This document shows, piece after piece, positions 14,675 to 21,883 of a stretch of 31,743 nt of DNA. The notes beneath the pieces are model-generated. The model searched no databases. It was not told where the DNA came from and saw only the letters and a list, made by a program, of their open reading frames with translations. Source of the DNA: CAZKCI01 sp964551475 (lineage in GTDB: Bacteria > Auribacterota > Erginobacteria > Erginobacterales > CAZKCI01); the NCBI GenBank assembly GCA_964551475.1, contig CAZKCI010000070.1, positions 1 through 31,743 of the forward strand, in the 5' to 3' direction. Each line of letters starts with the position of its first letter. Position 1 is the first letter of the stretch. The position numbers and the translations under genes were made by a program.

Positions 14675-16546
14675 TTACGCCGTCCCCGCCTTCTTTCTCC
14701 GATACCAGTGGAAAACGCCGAAGGCGATGGCCAGGAGCGGAATGGGGACGAAGTTCAGCGTCTTGAGTTCGAAGCCCAGCCGCTCGATGTCCTGGCGGAG
14801 GTTTCTGCGCACCAGCTTCAGCTGGCGCTGGGTTTCGAAGCGCTCCGCGCGGAAGGTGTCGATCTCCTTCTTCTGCTCCGGCGTCAGGACCAGGTTCTGG
14901 TCGTCCCCGCGCGCTTCCTGAAGCTCCTTGATCCGCGCCTGGGTATCGGCCAGCTTGTTGGTCAGCTTGATCTCCTCGGCCTGCCAGCGGCCCTGGGCTT
15001 CCTTCTCCAGGGCGATCACCCGGTCGAATGGCCGGCCGTAGGTCCCGCGCGAACGCAGGCCGATCAGCGCGCCGCTTCCGGTCAGCTCCTCGACCAGGTT
15101 GAGGACGAGGTTCAGGTTGTCGTTGATCGGCGTGTAGATGGTCTGGCCGAAGAATCCCATCCCCCGGGCGCAGAAGCGGTCATAGATGAAGTCGACGTCG
15201 CCGATCATGATCACCGTCCCGGGCCGGGAGCTTTTCTTGAGCCCCGGAGCGGGGGGCGGGTTCTTCTCCTCGCCTTCGGCTGGGGGCGGCCCCTCGGGGA
15301 AAGCGCTCGGGAAAGTCCCCTGGATCCGGACCGCCAGAGGGAGGCTGCCCTGGGGGCGCGCGTTCTTCATCTTCTCCGCCCCGGGCTGGATCGCCTCGAA
15401 GGAGTTGATCAGCGAGGTGTCCGCCGACGTGTTCAGGAGGAAGGCGATGGTGCGTTCGGCGGCGGTCTGGATGGTGAAGCCGCCGGGAAAGGGGAACATC
15501 AGATTTTCCAGCGAACTCGTCGCCATCTCGGTTCGGTTGATCGAGGAGGGGCGGAGCGAGAGCCAGGTCGGCATCCGCTCGCTCGCTCCGCCGCCGCTGG
15601 TCACCACGCTGGCGTTTTGGAGGTCGGCCACCACCGATCCGGTCGTGAGCTCAACTCCCCAGCCTTGGGACAGGCGGTTGAGATCGGAGGCGGCGCCGAG
15701 GAGTCCGTAGGGGGCCGGACGTTTTTCAATCTCCTGTTCGGCCAGAGAGAGAGGATCGACCAGCGCCAGCAACCTCCCGCCTTTCAGGACGAACTGGTCG
15801 ATGGCGTAAAGCGCCCGTTCGCTCAAATCCTTGGGATGGACGACCAGGAGGGCGGAGAGCCCATCCGGGATCTCTTCCGGGTTGGGGAGGGCCGTGACCT
15901 CGTAGCTCTTGCGGAGTTCCTCGACGATGAGCCAGCCCCGGCTCGGCTGGCCGGGGTAGGAGACGGGGGGGCCGGCCACCGGGAGCGAGCTGATCACGCC
16001 GATCTTCGCCGGTCCGGTCTGGACCACGCGGTGGATGAGCTGGGTGACCAGGTATTCGAGCTGGGGCTCGGCGTCGGGCGTGAAGAAGGGAATGGCCGCC
16101 TCCTGGGTCCCGGCCACCGCCACCAGGCCGAGGTAGAAGTCGGGAGCGGCCCCGATGGTCCCGAAGGAGCGCGGCGTCAGTCCGAAGCGCTGGGCCCATT
16201 CCTCCTCGTCGGAGTCGGGGAGGGGATCGTAGGTCTCCACCGCCACCTTTCCGCCGCCCGCGAGCGCGTATTCCCGCAGGAGATCGGCGATCCTCTGCGC
16301 GTATTGCTTGAGGAAAAGAGGCGCGGTTTCGTCGGCGCGGGAGACGAAAAACTTGAGCGTGACCTCTTTCGGCAGTTCCTTCAGAACCTGGCCCGTCCCG
16401 TCGGAGAGAGTGTAGACCTTTCCCTCGGTGAGGTCGGCGCGCAGGCGCAGGCTGCTCACGACGGCGTTGGCCGCGATCAGGATCCCCAGGAGCAGGAGAA
16501 CCCCGACCGCCCCGCCGAAGATTCGTGTGATTCGTGATGATTTCAT
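14675..16546 (-). CDS. GldG-like ABC transporter auxiliary protein
   Basis: The 623-residue protein has an N-terminal membrane helix (about 11-31), a large periplasmic part, and a second helix near the C-terminus (about 600-617) followed by basic residues. The start of the soluble part (LRADLTEGKVYTLSDGTGQV, LKELPKEVTLKFFVSR) is the GldG/ABC_transp_aux signature. A long coiled coil (about 520-595, with KLADTQARIKELQEAR) precedes the last helix. It works with the permease and ATPase encoded upstream. In Bacteroidetes GldAFG is needed for gliding, but homologues are widespread in non-gliders and the cargo is unknown. A GGAGG site seven bases upstream fixes the ATG. Confidence 0.88.
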   Translation of the reverse strand: MKSSRITRIFGGAVGVLLLLGILIAANAVVSSLRLRADLTEGKVYTLSDGTGQVLKELPKEVTLKFFVSRADETAPLFLKQYAQRIADLLREYALAGGGKVAVETYDPLPDSDEEEWAQRFGLTPRSFGTIGAAPDFYLGLVAVAGTQEAAIPFFTPDAEPQLEYLVTQLIHRVVQTGPAKIGVISSLPVAGPPVSYPGQPSRGWLIVEELRKSYEVTALPNPEEIPDGLSALLVVHPKDLSERALYAIDQFVLKGGRLLALVDPLSLAEQEIEKRPAPYGLLGAASDLNRLSQGWGVELTTGSVVADLQNASVVTSGGGASERMPTWLSLRPSSINRTEMATSSLENLMFPFPGGFTIQTAAERTIAFLLNTSADTSLINSFEAIQPGAEKMKNARPQGSLPLAVRIQGTFPSAFPEGPPPAEGEEKNPPPAPGLKKSSRPGTVIMIGDVDFIYDRFCARGMGFFGQTIYTPINDNLNLVLNLVEELTGSGALIGLRSRGTYGRPFDRVIALEKEAQGRWQAEEIKLTNKLADTQARIKELQEARGDDQNLVLTPEQKKEIDTFRAERFETQRQLKLVRRNLRQDIERLGFELKTLNFVPIPLLAIAFGVFHWYRRKKAGTA

Positions 16547-16589
16547 CGTATTCCTCCGAGCCTAGCTGTGATGACGCAGGGCCTTTCCT

Positions 16590-16698
16590 TGATCATTGAT
16601 TACTGATCATTTCTTCTGGGGTAACTGCTTTTTCTGTGGGAGCGGCGTCCTCGCCGCGATCCGGGCCAGCGTGGATCGGGGCGAGACGCCCCTCCCAC
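16590..16698. repeat. Family D words plus REP-like pair (family J, copy 5)
   Basis: GATCATTGATTACTGATCAT lies at about 16590-16610. It is followed by GTGGGAGCGGCGTCCTCGCC (16636-16662) facing GATCGGGGCGAGACGCCCCT (16674-16698). The block lies inside a likely operon, between the permease stop and the GldG-like start. Confidence 0.8.
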
Positions 16699-16754
16699 AA
16701 TTTCACTAAGTGTTTCTCTTGGGATCTTGGCGCCTGAGAGGCAAATATTTTCTG

Positions 16755-17501
16755 TTATCGAGTCGAGACCCGGTTGAGCAGAACCACATGCGTCGCGAAG
16801 AGGGCGAAGACGACCAGGCTCAGGAAATAGGCGATGTCCTTGAGATCGATGATCCCTCTCTGCAGTGTGTCATAGTGGGGAACCACGCTTAAGGAAGCGA
16901 CCCCCTCGACCAGCCAGGACGGCGCCCAGCGGGAAAGGAGATCGGTCACCGGGGCGAATCCGGCCAGGACCAGGAAGAGACAGATCACCACCGCGAGGAC
17001 GAAGCTGATCACCTGGTTCCGGGTCAGGGCGGAGGTGAACATTCCCACCGCAAGATAGCCTGCGGCGAGGAGCGCCCCGCCGAGATAGCCGCAGGCGGCC
17101 GCGCCGATATCGGGCGAGCCGAGATAGAGGGCGGTGAGCAGGAGGGGGAAGGTCAGGGCCAGGGAGAGGAGCAGGAAACCCCAGGCGGCCAGGAACTTTC
17201 CCGCCACCGCCTGGGCGGGGGTCACCGAGAGTGTGAAGAGAAGCTCGATCGTCCCGCTCTTGCGCTCCTCCGCCCAGAGACGCATCGCCGAGGCCGGGAC
17301 GAGTATCAGGTAGAGCCAGGGGAGCCAGGTGAAGAGAGCCCGCATGTCGGCCTCGCCGGCCTCGTAAAAACGGGAGACCGAGAAGGCGAAGAAGGCGCAG
17401 AGAAGAAGGAAGATGACGATGAAGACATAGGCGATCGGGGAGTTGAAATAGGCGTTCCACTCCCGTTTCGCGATCGCTTTAACGTGTGACCAGGTTTCCA
17501 T
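16755..17501 (-). CDS. ABC-2 type permease (GldF-like)
   Basis: The 248-residue membrane protein starts at METWSHVKAIAKREWNAYFN; the frame upstream of this ATG is a shadow. About six membrane helices follow: 25-45, 60-80, 105-125, 135-160, 165-190 and 225-243. WAEERKSGTIELLFTLSVTP after helix 2 is the typical cytoplasmic motif of ABC-2 permeases of the GldF/NosY type. It would form the membrane pore with the ATPase encoded at 17654-18592. About 150 bases with a family B hairpin separate the two genes. Confidence 0.9.
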   Translation of the reverse strand: METWSHVKAIAKREWNAYFNSPIAYVFIVIFLLLCAFFAFSVSRFYEAGEADMRALFTWLPWLYLILVPASAMRLWAEERKSGTIELLFTLSVTPAQAVAGKFLAAWGFLLLSLALTFPLLLTALYLGSPDIGAAACGYLGGALLAAGYLAVGMFTSALTRNQVISFVLAVVICLFLVLAGFAPVTDLLSRWAPSWLVEGVASLSVVPHYDTLQRGIIDLKDIAYFLSLVVFALFATHVVLLNRVSTR

Positions 17502-17547
17502 GGCGATGCCCTTTCTTAGGGAAAAGTTGTTTGAAAATATCCGCCCG

Positions 17548-17648
17548 GGTTCAAGGTTCAACGATTTGTGGTTCAGGGGTTCACGGTTCAGCGGTTCACG
17601 GTTGTCTCGGCTTTTTCTAACCGTTGAACCCTTGAACCGTTGAACCTG
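17548..17648. repeat. GGTTCA-word hairpin (family B, copy 2)
   Basis: GGTTCA words, a core TTGTCTCGGCTTTTTCTAAC, then inverted GTTGAACC words. The 55 bases at 17576-17630 recur perfectly, inverted, at 18696-18750 on the other side of the ATPase gene. Confidence 0.92.
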
Positions 17649-17653
17649 CTCTC

Positions 17654-18592
17654 TTAGTTGTTCTCGTCCGCGGTCAGGCGCCGGAAGACCTCGTCCAGGC
17701 GCCCGTCGTCGGTTTTGAGATCGGTGATCGCCCAGTTCTTCGCCCGGGCCGCCGCCACCAACTCCGCCGCCAGGGGCCGTTTGTCCCGGGGGAAGACGCG
17801 CAGGACCGCCTTCTCCGCCCCTGCTCCCGCCGCGACCACTTTCTCCACGCCGGGGAGGCGCTCGAAGGCCTCCCGAGCCTGGGACGGTTTCGCGTCCAGG
17901 GCCACCGTCACCATGTTGTAGGAATCGCTCCGTTGCTTCAGTTCGGCGGGCGTGGAATCGGCCACGATCCGCCCGCGGTTGACGATGATCGCCCGGGAGC
18001 AGACCTCCTCCACTTCCTCCAGGATGTGGGTGGAGAGAAGGATGATCTTCTCCTTCCCCATGGCGGTGATCATCTCCCGCACCACCTTCTTCTGGTTGGG
18101 GTCGAGGCCTTCGGTCGGCTCGTCGAGGAGGAGGACCGGGGGGTCGTGGATCAGCGCCTGGGCGAAGCAAGTCCGCTGGCGGTAGCCGCGCGAGAGGGTC
18201 TCGATGGTCTGGTGGCGGACCGGCTTGAGAAGACAGGCGTCCAGCGCGCGTCCCGTCCTTTCCGCCCGTTCCTTCCCCGAATAGCCGCGGACCGCGGCGA
18301 CGAAGAGGAGGAAATCCTCCACCGTCATCTCGCCGTAGAGAGGGGTGGATTCGGGAAGGTAGCCGATCTTCTTCTGCGCCCGGACCGGGTCGACAGTGAC
18401 ATCGATCCCGTGTATGACCGCCCGCCCCGAACTGGGCGGAAGATAACCCGCCAGCACCCGGATGGTGGTGGTCTTGCCCGCCCCGTTGGGGCCGAGGAAG
18501 CCGAGGACCGTCCCCGGCGAGACCTCGAAGGAGATGCCGTCCACCGCCTTGCGCGCGCCGAAGTGTCTGCAGAGTTTTTCCGCCTGGATCAT
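17654..18592 (-). CDS. ABC transporter ATP-binding protein (GldA-like)
   Basis: The 312-residue ATPase powers the Gld-type transporter. Walker A GPNGAGKTT is at 34-42, a Q-loop-like GYLPESTPLYGEMTVEDF near 77-94, signature LSRGYRQR (132-139) in place of LSGGQ, Walker B LLLDEPTEGLD (153-163) and the switch His in LLSTHILEE. LSRGY(R/K)QR is normal for this subfamily. The last 80 residues form an extra domain seen in GldA/CcmA-type proteins. A GAGGAGG site six bases upstream supports the ATG. It is the first gene of the probable four-gene operon and is flanked by inverted copies of a family B element. Confidence 0.95.
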   Translation of the reverse strand: MIQAEKLCRHFGARKAVDGISFEVSPGTVLGFLGPNGAGKTTTIRVLAGYLPPSSGRAVIHGIDVTVDPVRAQKKIGYLPESTPLYGEMTVEDFLLFVAAVRGYSGKERAERTGRALDACLLKPVRHQTIETLSRGYRQRTCFAQALIHDPPVLLLDEPTEGLDPNQKKVVREMITAMGKEKIILLSTHILEEVEEVCSRAIIVNRGRIVADSTPAELKQRSDSYNMVTVALDAKPSQAREAFERLPGVEKVVAAGAGAEKAVLRVFPRDKRPLAAELVAAARAKNWAITDLKTDDGRLDEVFRRLTADENN

Positions 18593-18633
18593 CAGAGCCT
18601 CCTCTCAGGGTGAAAAATAGCTTGTAGACGCGG

Positions 18634-18663
18634 ATTACACCATTTGACCGCCGCGAGCTTCAA
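18634..18663 (-). promoter_or_regulatory. Candidate σ70 promoter of the Gld-type operon
   Basis: On the minus strand: TTGAAG (18663-18658), 18 bases, TGTAAT (18639-18634). The start would fall about 35 bases upstream of the ATPase ATG. Confidence 0.5.
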
Positions 18664-18684
18664 GTGTTCAAAATATTTATAGTT

Positions 18685-18770
18685 CGCAGGTTCGCGGTTC
18701 AACGGTTAGAAAAAGCCGAGACAACCGTGAACCGCTGAACCGTGAACCCCGGAACCGTTTCCGGGTCAAC
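18685..18770. repeat. GGTTCA-word hairpin (family B, copy 3)
   Basis: This is the inverted partner of 17548-17648, with the same core read in reverse (GTTAGAAAAAGCCGAGACAA) and GTGAACCGCTGAACC words. Its end overlaps the stop region of the beta-CASP gene. Confidence 0.9.
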
Positions 18771-20169
18771 CGATGTCTCTGGTCTCCCCGTAGTCGGGGA
18801 CCGCGGTTTCGATGCCGAACTTATCCCGGACCGCCGCCGCGAACTCATCCGCGCTCTCCTTCTCCGCGTGGACGACGAATATCCTTTCCGGCTTCTTCCG
18901 GAGCTGCGCCACCCAGTCCATCAGCTCGGAGCGATCCGCGTGGCCGGAAAAACCGTCGATCTTCTCGACCCGGGCGTTGACCGAATAGAAGCGGCCGAAG
19001 ATCCGGACCTTCTCCGCACCCTCCGCGATCTCCCGCCCCAGCGTTCCCCGCGACTGGTAGCTGACAAAAAGGATGGTGCAGGCGGCGCGCTCTATGTTGT
19101 GGATCAGGTGATGCTTGATCCTCCCCCCCGCGCACATCCCGGAACCGGCCATGATGATCGCGCCCTTCTGGTGGCGGTTGATCTCCTTCGATTCCCCGTT
19201 GGTCTCCGTTAGGGTCAGGCCGGGGAAGGTGAAGGGATCCTGTCCGCGATTCACCGCGGCGCCGAGTTTCCGGTCCAAAAACCTAGGGAAGCGCTTATAG
19301 ATGGAGAGAACCTCGATCGCCAGCGGGGAGTCGATGAACGCCTGGAGGCGGGGAAGGGAGCCCTCACGGATCGACCGCTTCAGGCTGAAGATGATCTCCT
19401 CGGCCCGTTCGATGGCCAGTATGGGTATGACCACGTTCCCTTTCCGCGCGAAGGTTTCGGAGACGACGTGCTGGAGTTTGCCGGCGGCCTCGTCATAGGT
19501 TTCATGGTCGCGGTTTCCGTAGGTCGCCTCCATGAAGACGAGATCGGGATGATCCGGGACATCGGGGCCGGCCAGGAGCGGGTTTCCTTCCCGGCCGATA
19601 TCTCCGGAGAAGAGGAGGCGGCGCTGCTTTTTCCCCTGGCCGACAACCAGCTCCACGGCCGAGGAGCCGAGGATATGGGCGGCATTGTGAAAAGCGGCGG
19701 TGACGCCCCTGGCGCAGGTGAACGGACGGCTATAGGGGACTGTCGTGAACCGCGGGAGGACCTTCCGGACGTCGTCGTCGGTGTAGAGGGGTTCTTCCGG
19801 GAACGGTCCTTGCCGCCCCTCCGCCTCGTGACGCCGTCTTTTCCGGTCGGCTTCCTCCTCCATGATTGCAGCGGAATCGAGAAGGGCGGCTTGGGCGATG
19901 GCGGCGGTGGGAGGTGTGCAGAAAATCTGGCCTGAGAATCCTTTCCGGACCAGGCGGGGGAGGTAGCCGCAGTGGTCGAGGTGGGCGTGGGTGATGATGA
20001 CCGCGCGGATGGTCGAGGGGGGGACCGGGAAGGCGGCCCAGTCTCGTTCGCGCAGATGCCACTCCTGGTGGAGTCCGCAGTCCACCAGCACCCGCGAGGA
20101 ATCCGTCTCGACCAGCGTCCGGGAGCCGGTGACGTTCCGGGCGGCGCCGAGAAAAGTGACCGTGCTCAT
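18766..20169 (-). CDS. MBL-fold / beta-CASP RNA-processing exonuclease-like protein
   Basis: The 467-residue cytoplasmic hydrolase is of the YSH1/CPSF73-like bacterial family. MBL motifs: FLGAARNVTGSRTL (6-19), HAHLDH (61-66), HILGSSAVEL, LFSGDIGR and MEATYG. Beta-CASP motifs: IPILAIERAEEIIF, FIDSPLAIEV, AGSGMCAGGRIKHHL, SYQSRGTLGR and GFSGHADRSEL. Members cut or trim RNA with two zinc ions. The ATG at 20169 begins the conserved domain; the longer frame translates repeat words. No ribosome site precedes it, and a promoter -10 box ends 14 bases upstream, so the mRNA probably has a very short leader. RNA as substrate is inferred from the family. Confidence 0.92.
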   Translation of the reverse strand: MSTVTFLGAARNVTGSRTLVETDSSRVLVDCGLHQEWHLRERDWAAFPVPPSTIRAVIITHAHLDHCGYLPRLVRKGFSGQIFCTPPTAAIAQAALLDSAAIMEEEADRKRRRHEAEGRQGPFPEEPLYTDDDVRKVLPRFTTVPYSRPFTCARGVTAAFHNAAHILGSSAVELVVGQGKKQRRLLFSGDIGREGNPLLAGPDVPDHPDLVFMEATYGNRDHETYDEAAGKLQHVVSETFARKGNVVIPILAIERAEEIIFSLKRSIREGSLPRLQAFIDSPLAIEVLSIYKRFPRFLDRKLGAAVNRGQDPFTFPGLTLTETNGESKEINRHQKGAIIMAGSGMCAGGRIKHHLIHNIERAACTILFVSYQSRGTLGREIAEGAEKVRIFGRFYSVNARVEKIDGFSGHADRSELMDWVAQLRKKPERIFVVHAEKESADEFAAAVRDKFGIETAVPDYGETRDIG

Positions 20170-20182
20170 GGGAGAGGAGACT

Positions 20183-20210
20183 ATAATATGAGACACGGAG
20201 TGTGAAGCAA
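20183..20210 (-). promoter_or_regulatory. Candidate σ70 promoter of the beta-CASP gene
   Basis: On the minus strand: TTGCTT (20210-20205), 16 bases, TATTAT (20188-20183). The ATG is 14 bases past the -10 box, so the leader would be under ten bases. The small palindrome GTGAAGC...GCTTCAC overlaps the -35 box. Confidence 0.6.
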
Positions 20211-20492
20211 AAGCTTCACCGGGCCGGGGGACATCGGACGGATCGGTCGGATCGGACCGATCGGACGGATGAAAAACAGGCAGCCCCGACCTGTCCGCTC
20301 TGCGGCGGTGACATGGCTCTGCGTACCGCGAGCAAGGGCCCCCGCTCCGGCGAGCATTTCTGGGGATGCCGCGCCTTTCCGGAATGCCGCGGCATCCGCC
20401 CCTGCGTTGCCGCCAGCCAGCCCCCCAGCCCGAGCCGAGCTCCCGGCCCAGAGCCCCGCCAGGAACCCGGGCAGAAACCCGGCCGGCCATAA
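20202..20492 (+). CDS. Small topoisomerase-type zinc-finger protein
   Basis: The 96-codon frame contains CPLCGGDMALRTASKGP, then GEHFWGCRAFPECRGIRPC, a C4 zinc finger like those at the C-terminus of bacterial topoisomerase I. The finger is the only recognisable part. The only in-frame start before it is GTG at 20202, and residues 10-23 are then family C repeat words (HRTDRSDRTDRTD). The tail is Pro/Arg-rich. It overlaps the promoter region of the divergent beta-CASP gene. It could be a real nucleic-acid-binding protein whose N-terminus absorbed a repeat, or a remnant of a longer gene. The domain is convincing; the gene model is not. Confidence 0.55.
   Translation: MKQKLHRAGGHRTDRSDRTDRTDEKQAAPTCPLCGGDMALRTASKGPRSGEHFWGCRAFPECRGIRPCVAASQPPSPSRAPGPEPRQEPGQKPGRP
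20230..20272. repeat. GGATCGGTCGGATC words (family C, copy 2)
   Basis: GGACGGATCGGTCGGATCGG and GACCGATCGGACGGAT form tandem and partly inverted words. They lie inside the N-terminal part of the zinc-finger frame. Confidence 0.8.
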
Positions 20493-20528
20493 CGGGCCAG
20501 CCAGGCTTTTTATCGCCGGGCCATTTTT

Positions 20529-20632
20529 CGTCCGATCCGATGGATCAGTCTAATCGGACCGGCCGGGCTTGCTTTTTGGCCGCCGTTCGGTTATTTGTCC
20601 GATCCGTCGGATCCGACCGATCCGTCCGATGC
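20529..20632. repeat. GATCCGTCGGATCC-word hairpin (family C, copy 3)
   Basis: GTCCGATCCGATGGATCAG...CGGACCGG on the left, a loop with GGCCGGGCTTGCTTTTTGGCC, and GTCCGATCCGTCGGATCCGA...GTCCGAT on the right. It runs up to the start codons of the TPR-like gene. Confidence 0.85.
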
Positions 20633-20640
20633 TTATGATC

Positions 20641-21468
20641 ATGGCGCGCAAACAGCCTCCGACACCCCCGGAATCGATCCTGCATTGGTTCGAACGCCTG
20701 CTGGCCAGCGCGGACAAGGGGAAGGAGCGGGAAGCGCAGGAACTGGTGTACGACTCCTGGGACACGGCCGATGACGACAAGGCCTACGATCTGCTCGAGC
20801 AGGCGGTGGAGCTCGATCCGACCAACGTGGACGGATGGCTGGGACTGCTGGATTTCGAGGAGATGAAGGAGGACGAACGGATCGAGATGCTCCGCCGGCT
20901 GATCGCGCTGGGGAAGGAAAACCTGGGAGAGAAGACGTTTCGTGAATGCCGCGGCCATTTCTGGGGATTCATCGAGACACGGCCGTACCTGCGGGCCCGG
21001 GCGCAACTGGCCCAGGCCCTGATGGACCGGGGGCGGTTCGACGACGCCGCCGCCGAATACGAGGGGATGCTGGAACTGAACCCGGGCGACAATCAGGGCG
21101 TTCGCTACGAAGCGATGGCCTGCTACCTGGCGGCCGGTCGGCTGGACGATGCGCGGAGGCTGTTCGGGGAATACGAGGAAAGGGAGTTCTGCACCTTCTT
21201 CGCCTGGTCTTATGTGCTGGAGCGATTTCTCTCGGGAGATTTGAACGAAGCGGCGAAAGGACTGCGCTCCGCCCAGAGGTTGAACTCCCACGCCCTGGCC
21301 TATTTCCTCGGAGAACGCAAATTGCCCAGGACCAAGCCGGACTCATACAGCCGGGGGAACTGGGAAGAGGCGGTCATCGCCTGGAATATCATGCGGCACG
21401 CCTGGAAGCGGCATCCGGCGGCTCAGGACTGGCTGAGGGCGCAGAAGGGCAGGGCGAAGTCTCGATAG
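20641..21468 (+). CDS. TPR-like protein (ST7-like tetratricopeptide family)
   Basis: The frame has in-frame ATGs at 20629, 20635 and 20641. I prefer the last (MARKQPPTPP, 275 residues) because the others lie in or next to repeat words, and none has a clear ribosome site. The sequence is helical with TPR-like pairs: AYDLLEQAVELDPTNVDGWL, RPYLRARAQLAQALMDRGRF, DDAAAEYEGMLELNPGDNQG and AMACYLAAGRLDDARRLFGE, followed by SHALAYFLGERKLP near the C-terminus. The GHFWGFIETRPYLRAR and LNPGDNQGVRY words are typical of a bacterial TPR family related to ST7; no biochemical role is known. Its TAG stop touches the 3' end of the convergent tRNA-Pro. Confidence 0.8.
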   Translation: MARKQPPTPPESILHWFERLLASADKGKEREAQELVYDSWDTADDDKAYDLLEQAVELDPTNVDGWLGLLDFEEMKEDERIEMLRRLIALGKENLGEKTFRECRGHFWGFIETRPYLRARAQLAQALMDRGRFDDAAAEYEGMLELNPGDNQGVRYEAMACYLAAGRLDDARRLFGEYEEREFCTFFAWSYVLERFLSGDLNEAAKGLRSAQRLNSHALAYFLGERKLPRTKPDSYSRGNWEEAVIAWNIMRHAWKRHPAAQDWLRAQKGRAKSR

Positions 21469-21542
21469 TCGGGGCGGTCGGATTCGAACCGACGACCTCT
21501 TGGTCCCAAACCAAGAGCTCTACCAGGCTGAGCTACGCCCCG
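21469..21542 (-). tRNA. trnP: tRNA-Pro(TGG)
   Basis: 74 bases on the minus strand: acceptor CGGGGCG/CGCCCCG, D-arm GCTCAGCCTGGTAGAGC, anticodon stem CTTGG/CCAAG with loop TTTGGGA (anticodon TGG), T-arm GTCGGTTCGAATCCGAC, discriminator A, no encoded CCA. Its last base is directly adjacent to the TAG stop of the opposing TPR-like gene. Confidence 0.95.
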
Positions 21543-21564
21543 TATCAGATACTATAACCGATAG

Positions 21565-21639
21565 CCGACGACCTCCCCGATAGTCCCGGCAGAAGTACGG
21601 GACTATCGGGGCGCGCTAGCCGGACTGCGCCACGCCCCG
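21565..21639 (-). other. Disrupted tRNA-Pro copy with hairpin in place of the anticodon arm
   Basis: On the minus strand, CGGGGCGTGGCGCAGTCCGG and on through the D-arm (21639-21612) is a tRNA-Pro-like 5' end. It runs directly into CCCCGATAGTCCCG/CGGGACTATCGGGG (21611-21575), then AGGTCGTCGG (21574-21565), a 10-base match to the variable/T-stem region of the intact tRNA-Pro downstream. The hairpin ends resemble those at both tRNA-Val loci (CCCCGAYAG...CTRTCGGGG). Confidence 0.8.
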
Positions 21640-21644
21640 AGAAA

Positions 21645-21678
21645 ACGGTGAATGGTGACTGGTGAATAGTGAATAGCA
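21645..21678. repeat. GGTGAATAGTGAATAG words (family K)
   Basis: GGTGAATGGTGACTGGTGAA and TAGTGAATAG stand in tandem without a visible inverted arm, about 100 bases upstream of tRNA-Pro. Confidence 0.6.
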
Positions 21679-21722
21679 AACAATTGACCCGGCAATAATA
21701 CCACAAAACCAGGCGAAGCATG

Positions 21723-21756
21723 GGCGGCCGAAGATCGGCCGCCTGCATTTTTTTTT
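21723..21756 (+). terminator. Rho-independent terminator, plus strand
   Basis: GGCGGCCG pairs with CGGCCGCC around AAGAT, followed by TGCA and nine T's. It can end transcription from the TPR-like gene, whose transcript would run antisense through tRNA-Pro, and it shields the lexA promoter region just downstream. Confidence 0.88.
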
Positions 21757-21763
21757 GTATTGA

Positions 21764-21785
21764 ATACCATAAAAATATATGGTAT
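21764..21785 (+). promoter_or_regulatory. Candidate LexA operator overlapping the lexA promoter
   Basis: ATACCATA and TATGGTAT are perfect 8-base arms around a 6-base AT spacer. The site overlaps possible promoter boxes (TTGAAT at 21760-21765, 17 bases, TATGCC), about 100 bases upstream of lexA. LexA boxes vary between phyla; assignment to LexA rests on position and symmetry. Confidence 0.5.
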
Positions 21786-21828
21786 GCCGTACTTGGCACG
21801 ATAAAGAAGGATCGGGGCCCACAGAAGA

Positions 21829-21868
21829 CCAGTGATCAGTAACCGAAGAAAAAGTGATCAGCGATCAG
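21829..21868. repeat. GTGATCAG words (family D, copy 3)
   Basis: ACCAGTGATCAGTAACCGAA and GTGATCAGCGATCAG lie in the lexA leader, directly before its ribosome site. Confidence 0.7.
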
Positions 21869-21883
21869 AAAGGGGAGGACGAC

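Noticed and set aside
16755..18170. 471-residue reading of the permease gene
   Set aside because: The first 220 residues are a shadow of the ABC ATPase gene plus family B repeat; the permease starts at 17501.
17576..18750. Insertion sequence with terminal inverted repeats
   Set aside because: The enclosed gene is an ABC ATPase belonging to the adjacent operon, not a transposase, and no target duplication is visible.
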